Position numbers and translations under genes: made by a program
The notes under the pieces: model-generated
The model's input: only the letters and a program-made list of their open reading frames with translations
What the model was told of the DNA's origin: nothing
Databases searched by the model: none
Assembly: GCF_002214525.1 (NCBI RefSeq)
Contig: NZ_CP015104.1
Span: 1,458,819 to 1,522,818, forward strand
Direction: 5' to 3'
DNA: 64,000 bases
Source of the DNA: Thermococcus sp. P6
GTDB lineage: Archaea; Methanobacteriota_B; Thermococci; Thermococcales; Thermococcaceae
In this document: piece after piece, positions 29,802 to 38,232 of the stretch
Numbering within the stretch: position 1 is the stretch's first letter
Layout of the letters: the number at the start of each line of letters is the position of its first letter

Positions 29802-29856
29802 GCCATCACCGGTAGTTATTTATGCATCAAACGATAAAACCTTTACGGGATGCCCT

Positions 29857-30303
29857 ATGAGGCTGAGCACCGGTTTCGTCCGCGCTTCTGGATACGCGCA
29901 TAAGGTGAGGCGCGTCCTCTTTGCGTTGACGAAGAAGAAGGTCGATCCGGGGGAAGTTCTCAGGGCGGCGGGGGAACTGAACCAGAGGATCTTTGAAAGG
30001 TTTCAGGAGCTCGGGGTTGACAGGGGTGACGTCGTGAGGATAACGGTACCCTTCAGGATAGAGAACGGTTCCATCCTGTGGGACTACGAGGGCCTGAACG
30101 TCGAGGTCTACAGAAAGGACAGGGAGAAGAACCTCGCGATGGCCATGGAAGAAGTCGAGGAACGCGAGAGGGAGCTCGAGAATACCGTGAAGGAGCTCGA
30201 GGAACTGGCACTTCGGCTCAAGGAGACTGTGGAGGACATGATCGAGAAGGTGGAGGAACTGAAGAGGGAGCACACCTCCCTCAAGCTCAGGGAAGAGGAA
30301 TAA
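29857..30303 (+). CDS. DUF2258 / ThermoDBP-related single-stranded DNA-binding protein candidate
   Basis: A 148-residue protein. Residues 1-90 (RLSTGFVRASGYAHKVRRVLF, then RITVPFRIENGSILWDY) resemble DUF2258, the family of ThermoDBP and its Thermococcales relatives, which bind single-stranded nucleic acid. Residues 90-145 form a strongly predicted coiled coil rich in E, K and L (MEEVEERERELENTVKEL). ATG 29857 is favoured; longer in-frame starts read through adk promoter sequence. The family assignment is from memory of the pattern. Confidence 0.62.
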   Translation: MRLSTGFVRASGYAHKVRRVLFALTKKKVDPGEVLRAAGELNQRIFERFQELGVDRGDVVRITVPFRIENGSILWDYEGLNVEVYRKDREKNLAMAMEEVEERERELENTVKELEELALRLKETVEDMIEKVEELKREHTSLKLREEE

Positions 30304-30326
30304 AGCCCCGGGGGTTCCTTTTCTCT

Positions 30327-31763
30327 TCATACCATGAATATCCTGATGGTGTTCGTCCCGGCGGTTCTGCCTATCGGCGTTCCCTTGGTCAGGAGGACGA
30401 CGTCGTTGTCCTTCACTATGCCGAGGGACCTTATCAGGTCCAGTATCTCATCCTCGCTGGTTTCCTTTACGGTGAAGGGGTAAACGCCGTAGGAGAACAT
30501 CAGCCTCCTTGCAACGGACTCCCTCGTTGCGAAGGCCAGAATCCACTGCTTCGGCTTGAAGCGGGATATGAGGCGGGCCGTTTCGCCGGTCCTCGTCGGG
30601 GTCAGGATGTACTTGATGTTCATCGAGGTCAGTGCCTCCATTATGCTCCTCGCGATCGTGTCCTTTATGGTACCCTTCTTGGGCCCTTTCTCGCTCAGGC
30701 CCGTCATCTTCCACTCGAGTATGCGGGTTGACCACTGGGATTCCCGGTAGGCCTCCGTGGCTTTCGATATCCTCGCCATCGTCCTGACGGCATCTACGGG
30801 ATACTTTCCAACGGCCGTTTCCTCGGAGAGCATCACCGCATCGGTCCCGTCGAGGATCGCATTTGCCACGTCGGTAACTTCCGCCCTCGTCGGCAGCTTC
30901 TCCTCGGTCATGCTCTCCAGCATCTGGGTGGCGGTTATGACGGGTTTGCCCGCAACGTTGGCCCTGCTTATCATCTTCTTCTGGAGGATCGGGAGCTTTT
31001 CAATCGGCATCTCAACGCCCAGATCTCCCCTCGCCACCATTATCCCGTCGGAGGCGTTGAGAATGTCATCGAAGTTCCTCACGGCGTCGGGCCTCTCTAT
31101 CTTGGCCACTATGAACAGGTCCCCGTTGTTCTCGCTGACGAACCTCCTGACCTTTATGATGTCGTAGGCGGAACCGACGAAGCTCACCCCCACGGCATCT
31201 ATGCCCGTCTCGATGGCGAACCTGATGAACTCGAGGTCCTTGTCGGTTACCGCATCGATCGCCATTCTCGCCCTCGGCACGTTGATGCCCTTGTGGGAGA
31301 AGAGCGTTCCGCCCACGAGGACCTTACACACCACATCCTGCTCGCGAACGTCTTCCACGCGGAGCGTTATGAAGCCGTCGCTCAGGTAGATGAGGTCCCC
31401 TTTGGAGACCATCCGGGGAAAATCCTTGAACTGGACGGGTATCTCGGCCTCGGTCCCTATTACGTCCCTCGTCGTCAGAACGACCGTCTGCCACCGTCTC
31501 AGCGTAACGGAACCGCCCTGTATTTCACCAACGCGGATTTTTACGCCGGGAAGGTCCCCAAGAATTGCCACGGGGCGGTTCAGCCTCTCCGATACCTTCC
31601 TGACAAGTTCAACCGTTCGGGCGTGCTGGTCAAGATCGCCATGGGAGAAGTTTACCCTTGCAACGCTCATACCGGCTTTTATCATTTTCTCGATGGTGTC
31701 CTTCTTCATCGATGCCGGTCCAAGGGTGGCCACTATCTTGGTCTTATGGGGAGGGAGCCTCAT
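30327..31763 (-). CDS. pyk: Pyruvate kinase
   Basis: A 478-residue glycolytic enzyme converting PEP and ADP to pyruvate and ATP. It shows KTKIVATLGPAS at the N-terminus, NFSHGD, the active-site segment VAKIERPDAVRNFD, and MVARGDLGVEMP. The C-terminal domain holds PTRTGETARLISR. ATG 31763 is preceded by AGGTGA at normal spacing. It is divergent from the peroxiredoxin gene across a 90-base promoter region. In Thermococcales it works alongside PEP synthase in sugar catabolism. Confidence 0.95.
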   Translation of the reverse strand: MRLPPHKTKIVATLGPASMKKDTIEKMIKAGMSVARVNFSHGDLDQHARTVELVRKVSERLNRPVAILGDLPGVKIRVGEIQGGSVTLRRWQTVVLTTRDVIGTEAEIPVQFKDFPRMVSKGDLIYLSDGFITLRVEDVREQDVVCKVLVGGTLFSHKGINVPRARMAIDAVTDKDLEFIRFAIETGIDAVGVSFVGSAYDIIKVRRFVSENNGDLFIVAKIERPDAVRNFDDILNASDGIMVARGDLGVEMPIEKLPILQKKMISRANVAGKPVITATQMLESMTEEKLPTRAEVTDVANAILDGTDAVMLSEETAVGKYPVDAVRTMARISKATEAYRESQWSTRILEWKMTGLSEKGPKKGTIKDTIARSIMEALTSMNIKYILTPTRTGETARLISRFKPKQWILAFATRESVARRLMFSYGVYPFTVKETSEDEILDLIRSLGIVKDNDVVLLTKGTPIGRTAGTNTIRIFMV

Positions 31764-31852
31764 GTTTTCACCTAAAAGTAGCACTCGCTCAATCTAAATA
31801 ACCTTTTCCGCTCAAAAGGTTTATTAATTAGGACGACCTAACTATCTCGGTG

Positions 31853-32338
31853 ATGGCCGTGAACCCTCTGGAGGTTAAGGTTATTGACGAAGACGGAAGG
31901 GAGGTAAGCCTCGGGGATGTCATCCTCGGGAAGTGGACGGTTCTCTACGTGTACTCAAAGGACAACACGCCCGGTTGCACCACCGAGGCCAGAGAATTCA
32001 CGGAGCTTCTCCCGGAGTTCGGAAGGCTGGGCTTTGAGGTCGTGGGGGTTTCGAAGGATTCCCTGAGAAGCCACAGGAGGTTCAAGGAGAAGCACAACCT
32101 GAAGGTCCGGCTGCTCAGTGATCCCGGGGCGGAGCTGATAAGGGCCCTCGGGGCGTGGGGAAAGAAGAAGCGTTACGGAAAGGAGTACGAAGGGGTGATA
32201 AGGAGCACCTTCATCTTCAACCCGGAGGGGAAGATTGTGTGGAAGAAGATCAACGTCCGTGCAAAAGGGCACGCCGCCAGGGTGCTTGAAGCGGCAAGGA
32301 AGCTCGTGGAAGAATCACGGAAGGAAGTGACGCCATGA
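31853..32338 (+). CDS. bcp: Thiol peroxidase, BCP/PrxQ-type peroxiredoxin
   Basis: A 161-residue peroxiredoxin that reduces hydroperoxides. The peroxidatic cysteine is C42 in DNTPGCTTEAREF. The resolving cysteine five residues on, found in two-cysteine BCPs, is replaced (EAREF) and no other cysteine is present, so it should act as a one-cysteine enzyme. GGTGAT overlaps ATG 31853; GTG 31859 is a possible alternative start with better spacing. A TATA-like GGTTTATTAATTAGG lies at 31818-31832. The stop overlaps the next ORF (ATGA). Confidence 0.88.
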   Translation: MAVNPLEVKVIDEDGREVSLGDVILGKWTVLYVYSKDNTPGCTTEAREFTELLPEFGRLGFEVVGVSKDSLRSHRRFKEKHNLKVRLLSDPGAELIRALGAWGKKKRYGKEYEGVIRSTFIFNPEGKIVWKKINVRAKGHAARVLEAARKLVEESRKEVTP

Positions 32339-32535
32339 GGAAGGAACTTCTCACAGCGATCCATCCCCCCGAAATCAGGGAGATCCTGAAGAATTCCGGG
32401 GCCTGGGTAAACCTGAGGATCTGGAGAGCGGAGCCCTTTCACGGCATGCCCAGATAGGGAATCATCGTCGAGGGCAATGCGGAGGAAGTGGAACGTTTCA
32501 TGGAAATCCTAAGGCGCTCGAGGGCAGGGGGTTAG
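32335..32535 (+). pseudogene. Small hypothetical gene interrupted by an in-frame TAG
   Basis: A 66-codon frame coupled to bcp by an ATGA overlap. It reads MRKELLTAIHPPEIREIL ... RAEPFHGMPR, then TAG at 32455-32457 (codon 41), then GIIVEGNAEEVERFMEILRR in the same frame to a second TAG at 32533. Both halves look protein-coding: the second half has an alpha/beta pattern typical of a short cytosolic domain. A single substitution (for example from TAC or TAT, tyrosine) would explain it. No pyrrolysine system is visible. The product is unrecognised. Confidence 0.6.
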
Positions 32536-32555
32536 GTTTACCTGAAACCTCCGCC

Positions 32556-33242
32556 TTACCTCCCGGACCACTCAACGGCCCTCTTCAGGTCGATGAAGCA
32601 CGAATCGCAGTAACCGAGCATCCGGGAGTCCCATTCCTCCATGCTCGACGGCGGGTTCATGACGCAGTTGTTGTTGCAGTGGCTCAGGCCGAAACCGTGG
32701 CCCACCTCGTGGAGAACTCCCTTGACGAGACGGTTCTTGAAAAGGCGTAGTTTCCGCCCCATAAGTTCCCGTTCTTCCTTGGATAGGTTCCCGCTCCCGG
32801 CCCTCCTCAGGAGTTCCGAAAGCCCCGGCGGTTCGAAGGGTTTTATCGAGAGGAGCATCACCCTCAGTTTCAGGATGGTCTCCTGTATTCCGAGGAACTT
32901 CTCATAGAAGTCGAAATAGGGGTTGCGGGAGACGAGGGGGAAGGCGGTGAGGGCGAATATCCTGCTCATTCTTATGCCCGTGTTCTCTATCTTGTTGAGG
33001 AGTCTGGCGTGAAGAACTTCCACGAGAACCTCCAGGGGATAGGCCCTGACGTTTCCCTCCGGGGTGCGTATGGTTATGAGGTAACCGGGCTCCAGCTTCA
33101 TCTTTCCGACGTAAACGAACCTGATGGGTAAGTCGTTCTCCTTAAAGAAATGGTTAACCATCTCGAATACATCAAAGATGACCTCTTTTACCGGCCCGTT
33201 CTCCGTGAAGTTTTCCGTGTAGGTGAAGGCTATGAACTCCAT
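32556..33242 (-). CDS. amzA: Archaemetzincin family zinc metalloprotease
   Basis: A 228-residue peptidase. The zinc motif is H178-E-x2-H182-x5-H188 (HEVGHGFGLSHC), followed by the archaemetzincin cysteine set C189, C193, C212 and C215 with M195 (CVMNP, YCDSC), which bind a second zinc. Family members are usually nearer 180 residues; this one has an extra helical, charged segment of about 45 residues at 110-165 before the active site. ATG 33242 follows GTGATGG. No signal peptide, so cytosolic. Confidence 0.88.
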   Translation of the reverse strand: MEFIAFTYTENFTENGPVKEVIFDVFEMVNHFFKENDLPIRFVYVGKMKLEPGYLITIRTPEGNVRAYPLEVLVEVLHARLLNKIENTGIRMSRIFALTAFPLVSRNPYFDFYEKFLGIQETILKLRVMLLSIKPFEPPGLSELLRRAGSGNLSKEERELMGRKLRLFKNRLVKGVLHEVGHGFGLSHCNNNCVMNPPSSMEEWDSRMLGYCDSCFIDLKRAVEWSGR

Positions 33243-33435
33243 GATTCCATCACGATGGGATGGGGCTTCTTCCCTATTAAATTTTTGTGCCGTAAACGTT
33301 TTAAGTGCCCCCCCTGAAGGTATAACCCGGGCGATGGCGTCCGCCGGGCTTCGAGCCGAACCGCCGGGAAGGCTAATGACGCCTTTTCTTTCGCCAGTAA
33401 CCAAATGGCCGGAAGGATGGGTCGGAGGGATTAAA

Positions 33436-34284
33436 ATGGGCTCGAAGCTTTACGAAATCGGAAGGTTCGTTAACGTCGACTCCGTTATCCGTTACGTTGA
33501 GAAGAGACGCCACGACGATGGCGGGTACTGCTTCGTCTCCGTTTTGGACGAAACGAACATAAACGACACTTACTATGCCGTCAGGATTTATGATCTCCTC
33601 GGGATGGAAGTCCCGGAGAAGGAGAAGACGATTGAATTTCTCCATGATTCCCTGAAACCCCAGCAGGCTACCGTGGCACTGGCAATGGGCATGGAAGCTC
33701 TTGGAATTCTGGGTGCAGGGGATCTGGCCCTCGAGAAGATTGAACTGCTTTCTGAGAAGTACGATCCTTTAAACGGGAAGTTCGCCGTGGGCCTCGGCGG
33801 GAGCGAGGAGTTCGGAACGTCAACACCGCTGGAGGCGACCTACTGGATTATGAGGGCATTTAATGCCATAGGCTACAAAATCGAAGGGGACGTTAGGGAA
33901 AAAATCAGGGACTTTGTAATGGGCTTTAAACGGGGGGATGGGTTTGGGCTTAAACAGCCAACGACCACCATGACGTATCAGGCATTGTTCTCGTTGAACG
34001 CACTGGGATACAAAGCCTTAAAGACCCAGCATTTTAAGAGATGCGAGGTGTATGGAGGCTTTACGGAAGTTCCGTACTCCCTTCCCCCGTATCTGGAGCC
34101 CACTTTCTATGCCATCCGTGGTATGCGTCTCATAGGGGAGAAACCCCGTTACGTAAAGGCGCATATCAACTTTATACGAGCCCTTCAGAATCCCAATGGA
34201 GGGTTCAGGAGATCCCTTGAAATGGGAATCTCAAACTTTCAGAACACGTACAGGGCCCTTAAGGCGCTGAGCGAGCTGGTTTGA
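33436..34284 (+). CDS. Prenyltransferase/squalene-cyclase-like alpha-alpha barrel repeat protein
   Basis: A 282-residue protein with repeats of the prenyltransferase/terpene-cyclase alpha/alpha fold: RHDDGGYCFVSVLDE, DPLNGKFAVGLGGSEE, KRGDGFGLKQPTTTM, CEVYGGFTEVPYSLPP and NPNGGFRRSLEMG. No terpene-cyclase DxDD or zinc CxH site of protein prenyltransferases is clear, so catalysis is not implied. GGAGGGATT precedes ATG 33436. It starts a five-gene plus-strand cluster with a DUF6062 protein and coiled-coil proteins, in a stretch more A/T-rich than the neighbouring core genes. Confidence 0.72.
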   Translation: MGSKLYEIGRFVNVDSVIRYVEKRRHDDGGYCFVSVLDETNINDTYYAVRIYDLLGMEVPEKEKTIEFLHDSLKPQQATVALAMGMEALGILGAGDLALEKIELLSEKYDPLNGKFAVGLGGSEEFGTSTPLEATYWIMRAFNAIGYKIEGDVREKIRDFVMGFKRGDGFGLKQPTTTMTYQALFSLNALGYKALKTQHFKRCEVYGGFTEVPYSLPPYLEPTFYAIRGMRLIGEKPRYVKAHINFIRALQNPNGGFRRSLEMGISNFQNTYRALKALSELV

Positions 34285-34293
34285 GGGTTTTTC

Positions 34294-34998
34294 ATGGATC
34301 TGATAGGAATATACCTAAAGGAAGCCATTGAGGAGGGTGTGTGCCCCGTATGCAGGATTCTGGAGAAGTATGAGAACAACCTCATAGAGGAAATTCTCTA
34401 CGAGCATGTGCTCGATCCCGAGGTTGATAAGAGTTTTAAAAGGAGCATGGGGCTCTGCACGTATCATGCATGGAAACTCAAGGAGGTGGCATATTCAAAT
34501 CCCCTATACGGCCCCCTTGGAGTGAGCATGCTCTACGAGAGGGTGCTCTCCCATTACGTAACCTCTCTGAAGGAGGGGGACGTGGGAGAAGAAGATGAGT
34601 GCCCTCTATGCCTTCTGGGCAGGGAAAAGGAAAGAAACACGATAGAATCCATTGCCAGCAGGTTTGACGAGCTCTTTGAGGTTTACAAAAACTCCAGCGC
34701 ACTCCTCTGCAAAAAGCACTTTGAGATGCTTTATGAATATCTGAGGGAGCACGATCCTCCAAAAGCGAAGAGGCTGAAAGAGGTACAGATTGAAAAGCTT
34801 GAATCGATTGATGAAAATCTCGAGAAATTCATCTCAAAATTTGACTACCGTTCAAAAGAGGGCCCAACCGATAGAGAAGAGGAGGCACCGCTCCTGGCGA
34901 TATATGCACTGAGAGGCAGCCTGATCGGGGCTAATCTCCATAAGGTGTACAAAAAGAGAAAAAGAAGGCTCTTTAGGGGTGGGATTTTTGGAGATTGA
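34294..34998 (+). CDS. DUF6062-like cysteine-motif protein
   Basis: A 234-residue protein with paired short cysteine/histidine motifs. CPVCRILE (about 17-24) is followed by LCTYHAWKL, and ECPLCLLGREKE (about 107-118) by LCKKHFEML. The two halves look like an internal duplication of a CxxC...CxxH module that could bind zinc. The C-terminus is Lys/Arg-rich. DUF6062 proteins have this layout, from memory; no function is established. It lies nine bases after the prenyltransferase-fold gene and overlaps the next gene. Confidence 0.65.
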   Translation: MDLIGIYLKEAIEEGVCPVCRILEKYENNLIEEILYEHVLDPEVDKSFKRSMGLCTYHAWKLKEVAYSNPLYGPLGVSMLYERVLSHYVTSLKEGDVGEEDECPLCLLGREKERNTIESIASRFDELFEVYKNSSALLCKKHFEMLYEYLREHDPPKAKRLKEVQIEKLESIDENLEKFISKFDYRSKEGPTDREEEAPLLAIYALRGSLIGANLHKVYKKRKRRLFRGGIFGD

Positions 34999-35305
34999 AA
35001 TCAGGGTTGAAAACGGGGAATTTCACAAAATCAGAAAGCGGAAAAGAGAGATTCAGAAAAACTTTGAGAAGCTTAATGCGCTTGAGGAAACCCTGAGGGT
35101 GCTTCAGATAGAGATGCTACTTGAAAAAAAGCGGCGGCTGGAGAGAAAGCTTGAGGAGGTAAGGAGTCATTATGAAGAGCTCCTGGAATTCAGCGAAAGG
35201 GCCAAAAGGGATAGAGAGCTCCTGATACGGGTAAGGAGAGACATAAGTGAGGAAAACAGGAAGCTTAGGGAAGCGATGAGGAATGAGGATAATAGTGAGA
35301 CCTAA
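34988..35305 (+). CDS. Coiled-coil protein
   Basis: A 105-residue protein, nearly all predicted helix. Heptad-like leucine/isoleucine spacing runs through NALEETLRVLQIEMLLEKK and RKLEEVRSHYEELLEFSE. TTG 34988 follows GGGGTGGGA at good spacing and overlaps the DUF6062 stop; GTG 34979 is an alternative. It overlaps the next gene by 23 bases. No recognised family. Its helical, charged nature matches the two following genes, suggesting a family of interacting rods. Confidence 0.55.
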   Translation: MEIEIRVENGEFHKIRKRKREIQKNFEKLNALEETLRVLQIEMLLEKKRRLERKLEEVRSHYEELLEFSERAKRDRELLIRVRRDISEENRKLREAMRNEDNSET

Positions 35306-35687
35306 GAGGGGATGGAGGAAGGTCGTTTTCAACATCGATGATGGGACTTTCAGAAGGATTGAGCTAATCGGACATAAATATGGCTTCAGGGTGGATGAAA
35401 TTATCAGAATACTCATAAAAGGCGAGTTTCTAACAAAGAGGGAGGAGCATGATGTTGAAATGCTCATGGAAGAGATAAAGCGACTTGAACGTGAGCTCTA
35501 CGAAATCGAAGGAAGCTGGGCTCCCCTCAAATTTTCCTCCTTTGAGATTGCAAAGGATAATCAGAATCTGGCGATACAGCTTTCCGGATTGATAGCGGAG
35601 AATAAACGCCTCAGGAGAATGCTCAACAAGGGGGAGAGGGACTACTCGGACATTGAAGAGCTTATACGCTACTACATGAGGATGTGA
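35283..35687 (+). CDS. Coiled-coil protein with possible ribbon-helix-helix-like N-terminus
   Basis: A 134-residue protein. Residues 1-50 (GWRKVVFNIDDGTFRRIELIGHKYGFRVDEIIRILIKGEF) follow a beta-strand plus two-helix pattern like ribbon-helix-helix DNA-binding proteins. Residues 55-134 form coiled coil (VEMLMEEIKRLERELYEIE, IAENKRLRRMLNKGERD). The ATG overlaps the preceding gene by 23 bases. The DNA-binding idea is inference from pattern only. Confidence 0.55.
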   Translation: MRIIVRPKRGWRKVVFNIDDGTFRRIELIGHKYGFRVDEIIRILIKGEFLTKREEHDVEMLMEEIKRLERELYEIEGSWAPLKFSSFEIAKDNQNLAIQLSGLIAENKRLRRMLNKGERDYSDIEELIRYYMRM

Positions 35688-35691
35688 TGAT

Positions 35692-35864
35692 GTGGAGGAG
35701 GTTGCAGGACTTCTCAGGATGAGGGATGGGCTTTTAAAGAGTATCTCAATCATGGAAGCCAAATACAGAGCGCACTGAAGGATCAGGAAGCGCTTTTAGC
35801 AACCACTGAAAAATTGGGGGAAGAAAACAGGCGGTTGATGGTGGGTGAAAGTGGAGGGGGATGA
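35692..35864 (+). pseudogene. Frameshifted small coiled-coil gene
   Basis: A GTG at 35692 starts VEEVAGLLRMRDGLLKSIS, which hits TGA at 35776. Shifting one base at the AAA run at 35761-35763 (one A lost) restores QSALKDQEALLATTEKLG up to TGA at 35862. The joined 57-residue product would be a leucine-heptad coiled coil like its upstream neighbours. The single-base loss could be genuine decay or a sequencing error. Confidence 0.55.
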
Positions 35865-36118
35865 AAAATATTTTAAAAGGGCATTGGAGTTCCTTCGGGA
35901 AGGGGGAGATGTGGAGGGGCTCAAGAGAGAGGTTGCCATGCTTTCGGCAAGGGAGGCTTCGATGAACTACAGGCTCCTCGATATCCACACGTAGAATCGA
36001 ATACTTGCAATGCGCTTGACGGGCTATGCATCCGAGAACCGCTTTTTGGGCGGCTTTGCCATAACCGGAGAGGTTGAGGAGATAGTGGATAAATATCTCG
36101 GAACTGGGGGCGGGAAGA
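35845..36118 (+). pseudogene. Coiled-coil-like ORF interrupted by in-frame TAG
   Basis: GTG 35845 opens MKVEGDEKYFKRALEFLREG and stops at TAG 35992-35994 after 49 codons. The same frame continues NRILAMRLTGYASENRFLGG and GEVEEIVDKYLG into the start of crcB. The residues around the stop keep a heptad-like pattern, so TAG probably replaced a Glu, Gln or Lys codon. The true end is unclear; I place it at the crcB start. Confidence 0.45.
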
Positions 36119-36869
<751 letters not shown>

Positions 36870-36916
36870 GTTATTGTTATATATGAGTTAGTGCAACCCC
36901 CTCCGGAGGTGCCCTT

Positions 36917-38125
36917 ATGCTTCACCATGTTAAGCTTATCCACGCCACCAAGAGCAAAAAACTCCTCGGAAAGAAGATCGTTCTGGCAATTCCGGGAAGT
37001 ATAGCCGCTGTGGAGTGCGTCAGGCTCGCGCGCGAGCTGATAAGGCACGGTGCTGAGGTTCATGCGGTTATGAGCGAGAGCGCTCAAAAGATAATCCATC
37101 CCTACGCCATGGAGTTCGCAACCGGAAATCCTGTCGTTACAGAACTTACGGGCTTCATAGAGCACGTTGAACTGGCCGGAGAGCACGAGAGGAGCGCCCA
37201 CCTCGTTCTGGTCTGTCCGGCCACTGCCAACACGATATCAAAGATCGCGTGCGGCATAGACGACACGCCCGTCACGACGGTTGTAACGACGGCCTTCTCC
37301 CACATACCGATTATGATCGCCCCCGCGATGCACTCGAGCATGTACAGACATCCCATAGTGCTCAGGAACATCGAGAAGCTCAGGGAACTCGGCGTTGAGT
37401 TCATCGCCCCGAGGCTTGAGGAGGGAAAGGCGAAAGTTGCGACGATCGAGGAGATAGTCTACCGCGTTATAAGGAAGCTCCACCCGAAAACGCTCGAGGG
37501 AAAGCGCGTTCTCGTCACGGCCGGGGCGACGAGGGAGTACATAGACCCGATACGCTACATAACCAACGCGAGCAGCGGCAGGATGGGGGTGGCGCTTGCA
37601 GAGGAGGCCGACTTCAGGGGGGCGGAGGTCACGCTCATCAGAACGAAGGGAAGCGTTCCAAGCTTCGTCGAGAACCAGATCGAGGTCGAGACCGTGGAGG
37701 AAATGCTCCGGGCCATAGAAGGTGAACTGAAGGCGAAGAAGTACGACGTCGTTGTCCTCGCCGCCGCCGTTAGCGACTTCCGGGTCAGGGAGAAGGCGAA
37801 GGCGAAGATAAAGAGCGGAAGGCCCCTGAGTCTCGAGCTCGAGCCAACGCCGAAGATAATAGAGCGTGTGAAGGAGCTCCAACCAGATGTCTTTCTGGTG
37901 GGCTTCAAGGCCGAGAGCAGGGACGGAGAAGAGCTCGTAAGGGCCGCGAGGGAGCAGATCGAACGGGTGGGAAGCGACCTCGTCGTGGCCAACACCCTCG
38001 AGGCCTTCGGGAGCGGGGAGAACGAGGTTGTTATTGTGGGGAAGGACTTCGTCAGGAAACTGCCGAGGATGGAAAAGCGCGAGCTCGCCGAAAAAATCTG
38101 GGACGAGATAGCCAGGAGAATATGA
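36917..38125 (+). CDS. coaBC: Bifunctional phosphopantothenoylcysteine decarboxylase/phosphopantothenate-cysteine ligase
   Basis: A 402-residue CoA biosynthesis enzyme. The N-terminal flavoprotein decarboxylase domain (about 1-190) has AIPGSIAAVECVRLAREL and APAMHSSMYRHP. The C-terminal ligase domain has VLVTAGATREYIDPIRYITNASSG and LAAAVSDFRV. Order and length match archaeal CoaBC. ATG 36917 follows GGAGGTG. A TATA-like TTATATATG precedes it at 36875-36885. Confidence 0.94.
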   Translation: MLHHVKLIHATKSKKLLGKKIVLAIPGSIAAVECVRLARELIRHGAEVHAVMSESAQKIIHPYAMEFATGNPVVTELTGFIEHVELAGEHERSAHLVLVCPATANTISKIACGIDDTPVTTVVTTAFSHIPIMIAPAMHSSMYRHPIVLRNIEKLRELGVEFIAPRLEEGKAKVATIEEIVYRVIRKLHPKTLEGKRVLVTAGATREYIDPIRYITNASSGRMGVALAEEADFRGAEVTLIRTKGSVPSFVENQIEVETVEEMLRAIEGELKAKKYDVVVLAAAVSDFRVREKAKAKIKSGRPLSLELEPTPKIIERVKELQPDVFLVGFKAESRDGEELVRAAREQIERVGSDLVVANTLEAFGSGENEVVIVGKDFVRKLPRMEKRELAEKIWDEIARRI

Positions 38126-38126
38126 A

Positions 38127-38179
38127 CCGGAAATAACTTCTTTGACAAAAAATTCCGGAAGTAACTTCTTTGACAAAAA
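38127..38179 (+). repeat. Tandem direct repeat upstream of mscS
   Basis: Two copies of about 24 bases, CCGGAA(A/G)TAACTTCTTTGACAAAAA, begin at 38127 and 38155, a 28-base period. The second copy runs into a TATA-like ATTTTTATAC (38179-38188). A third CCGGAATATAA fragment lies at 38196. They sit just upstream of mscS and could bind a regulator near TBP/TFB. Confidence 0.75.
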
Positions 38180-38232
38180 TTTTTATACTTTGACCCGGAA
38201 TATAATGGGAAAACATTGCGGAGGTGATCTCG

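Noticed and set aside
32455..32457. Pyrrolysine read-through at TAG (also 35992-35994)
   Set aside because: Thermococcales are not known to use pyrrolysine and no pyl genes are in the window; nonsense mutation is simpler.
35800..36118. Fluoride riboswitch upstream of crcB
   Set aside because: No crcB-motif core was recognisable; the region is occupied by decayed coiled-coil frames.
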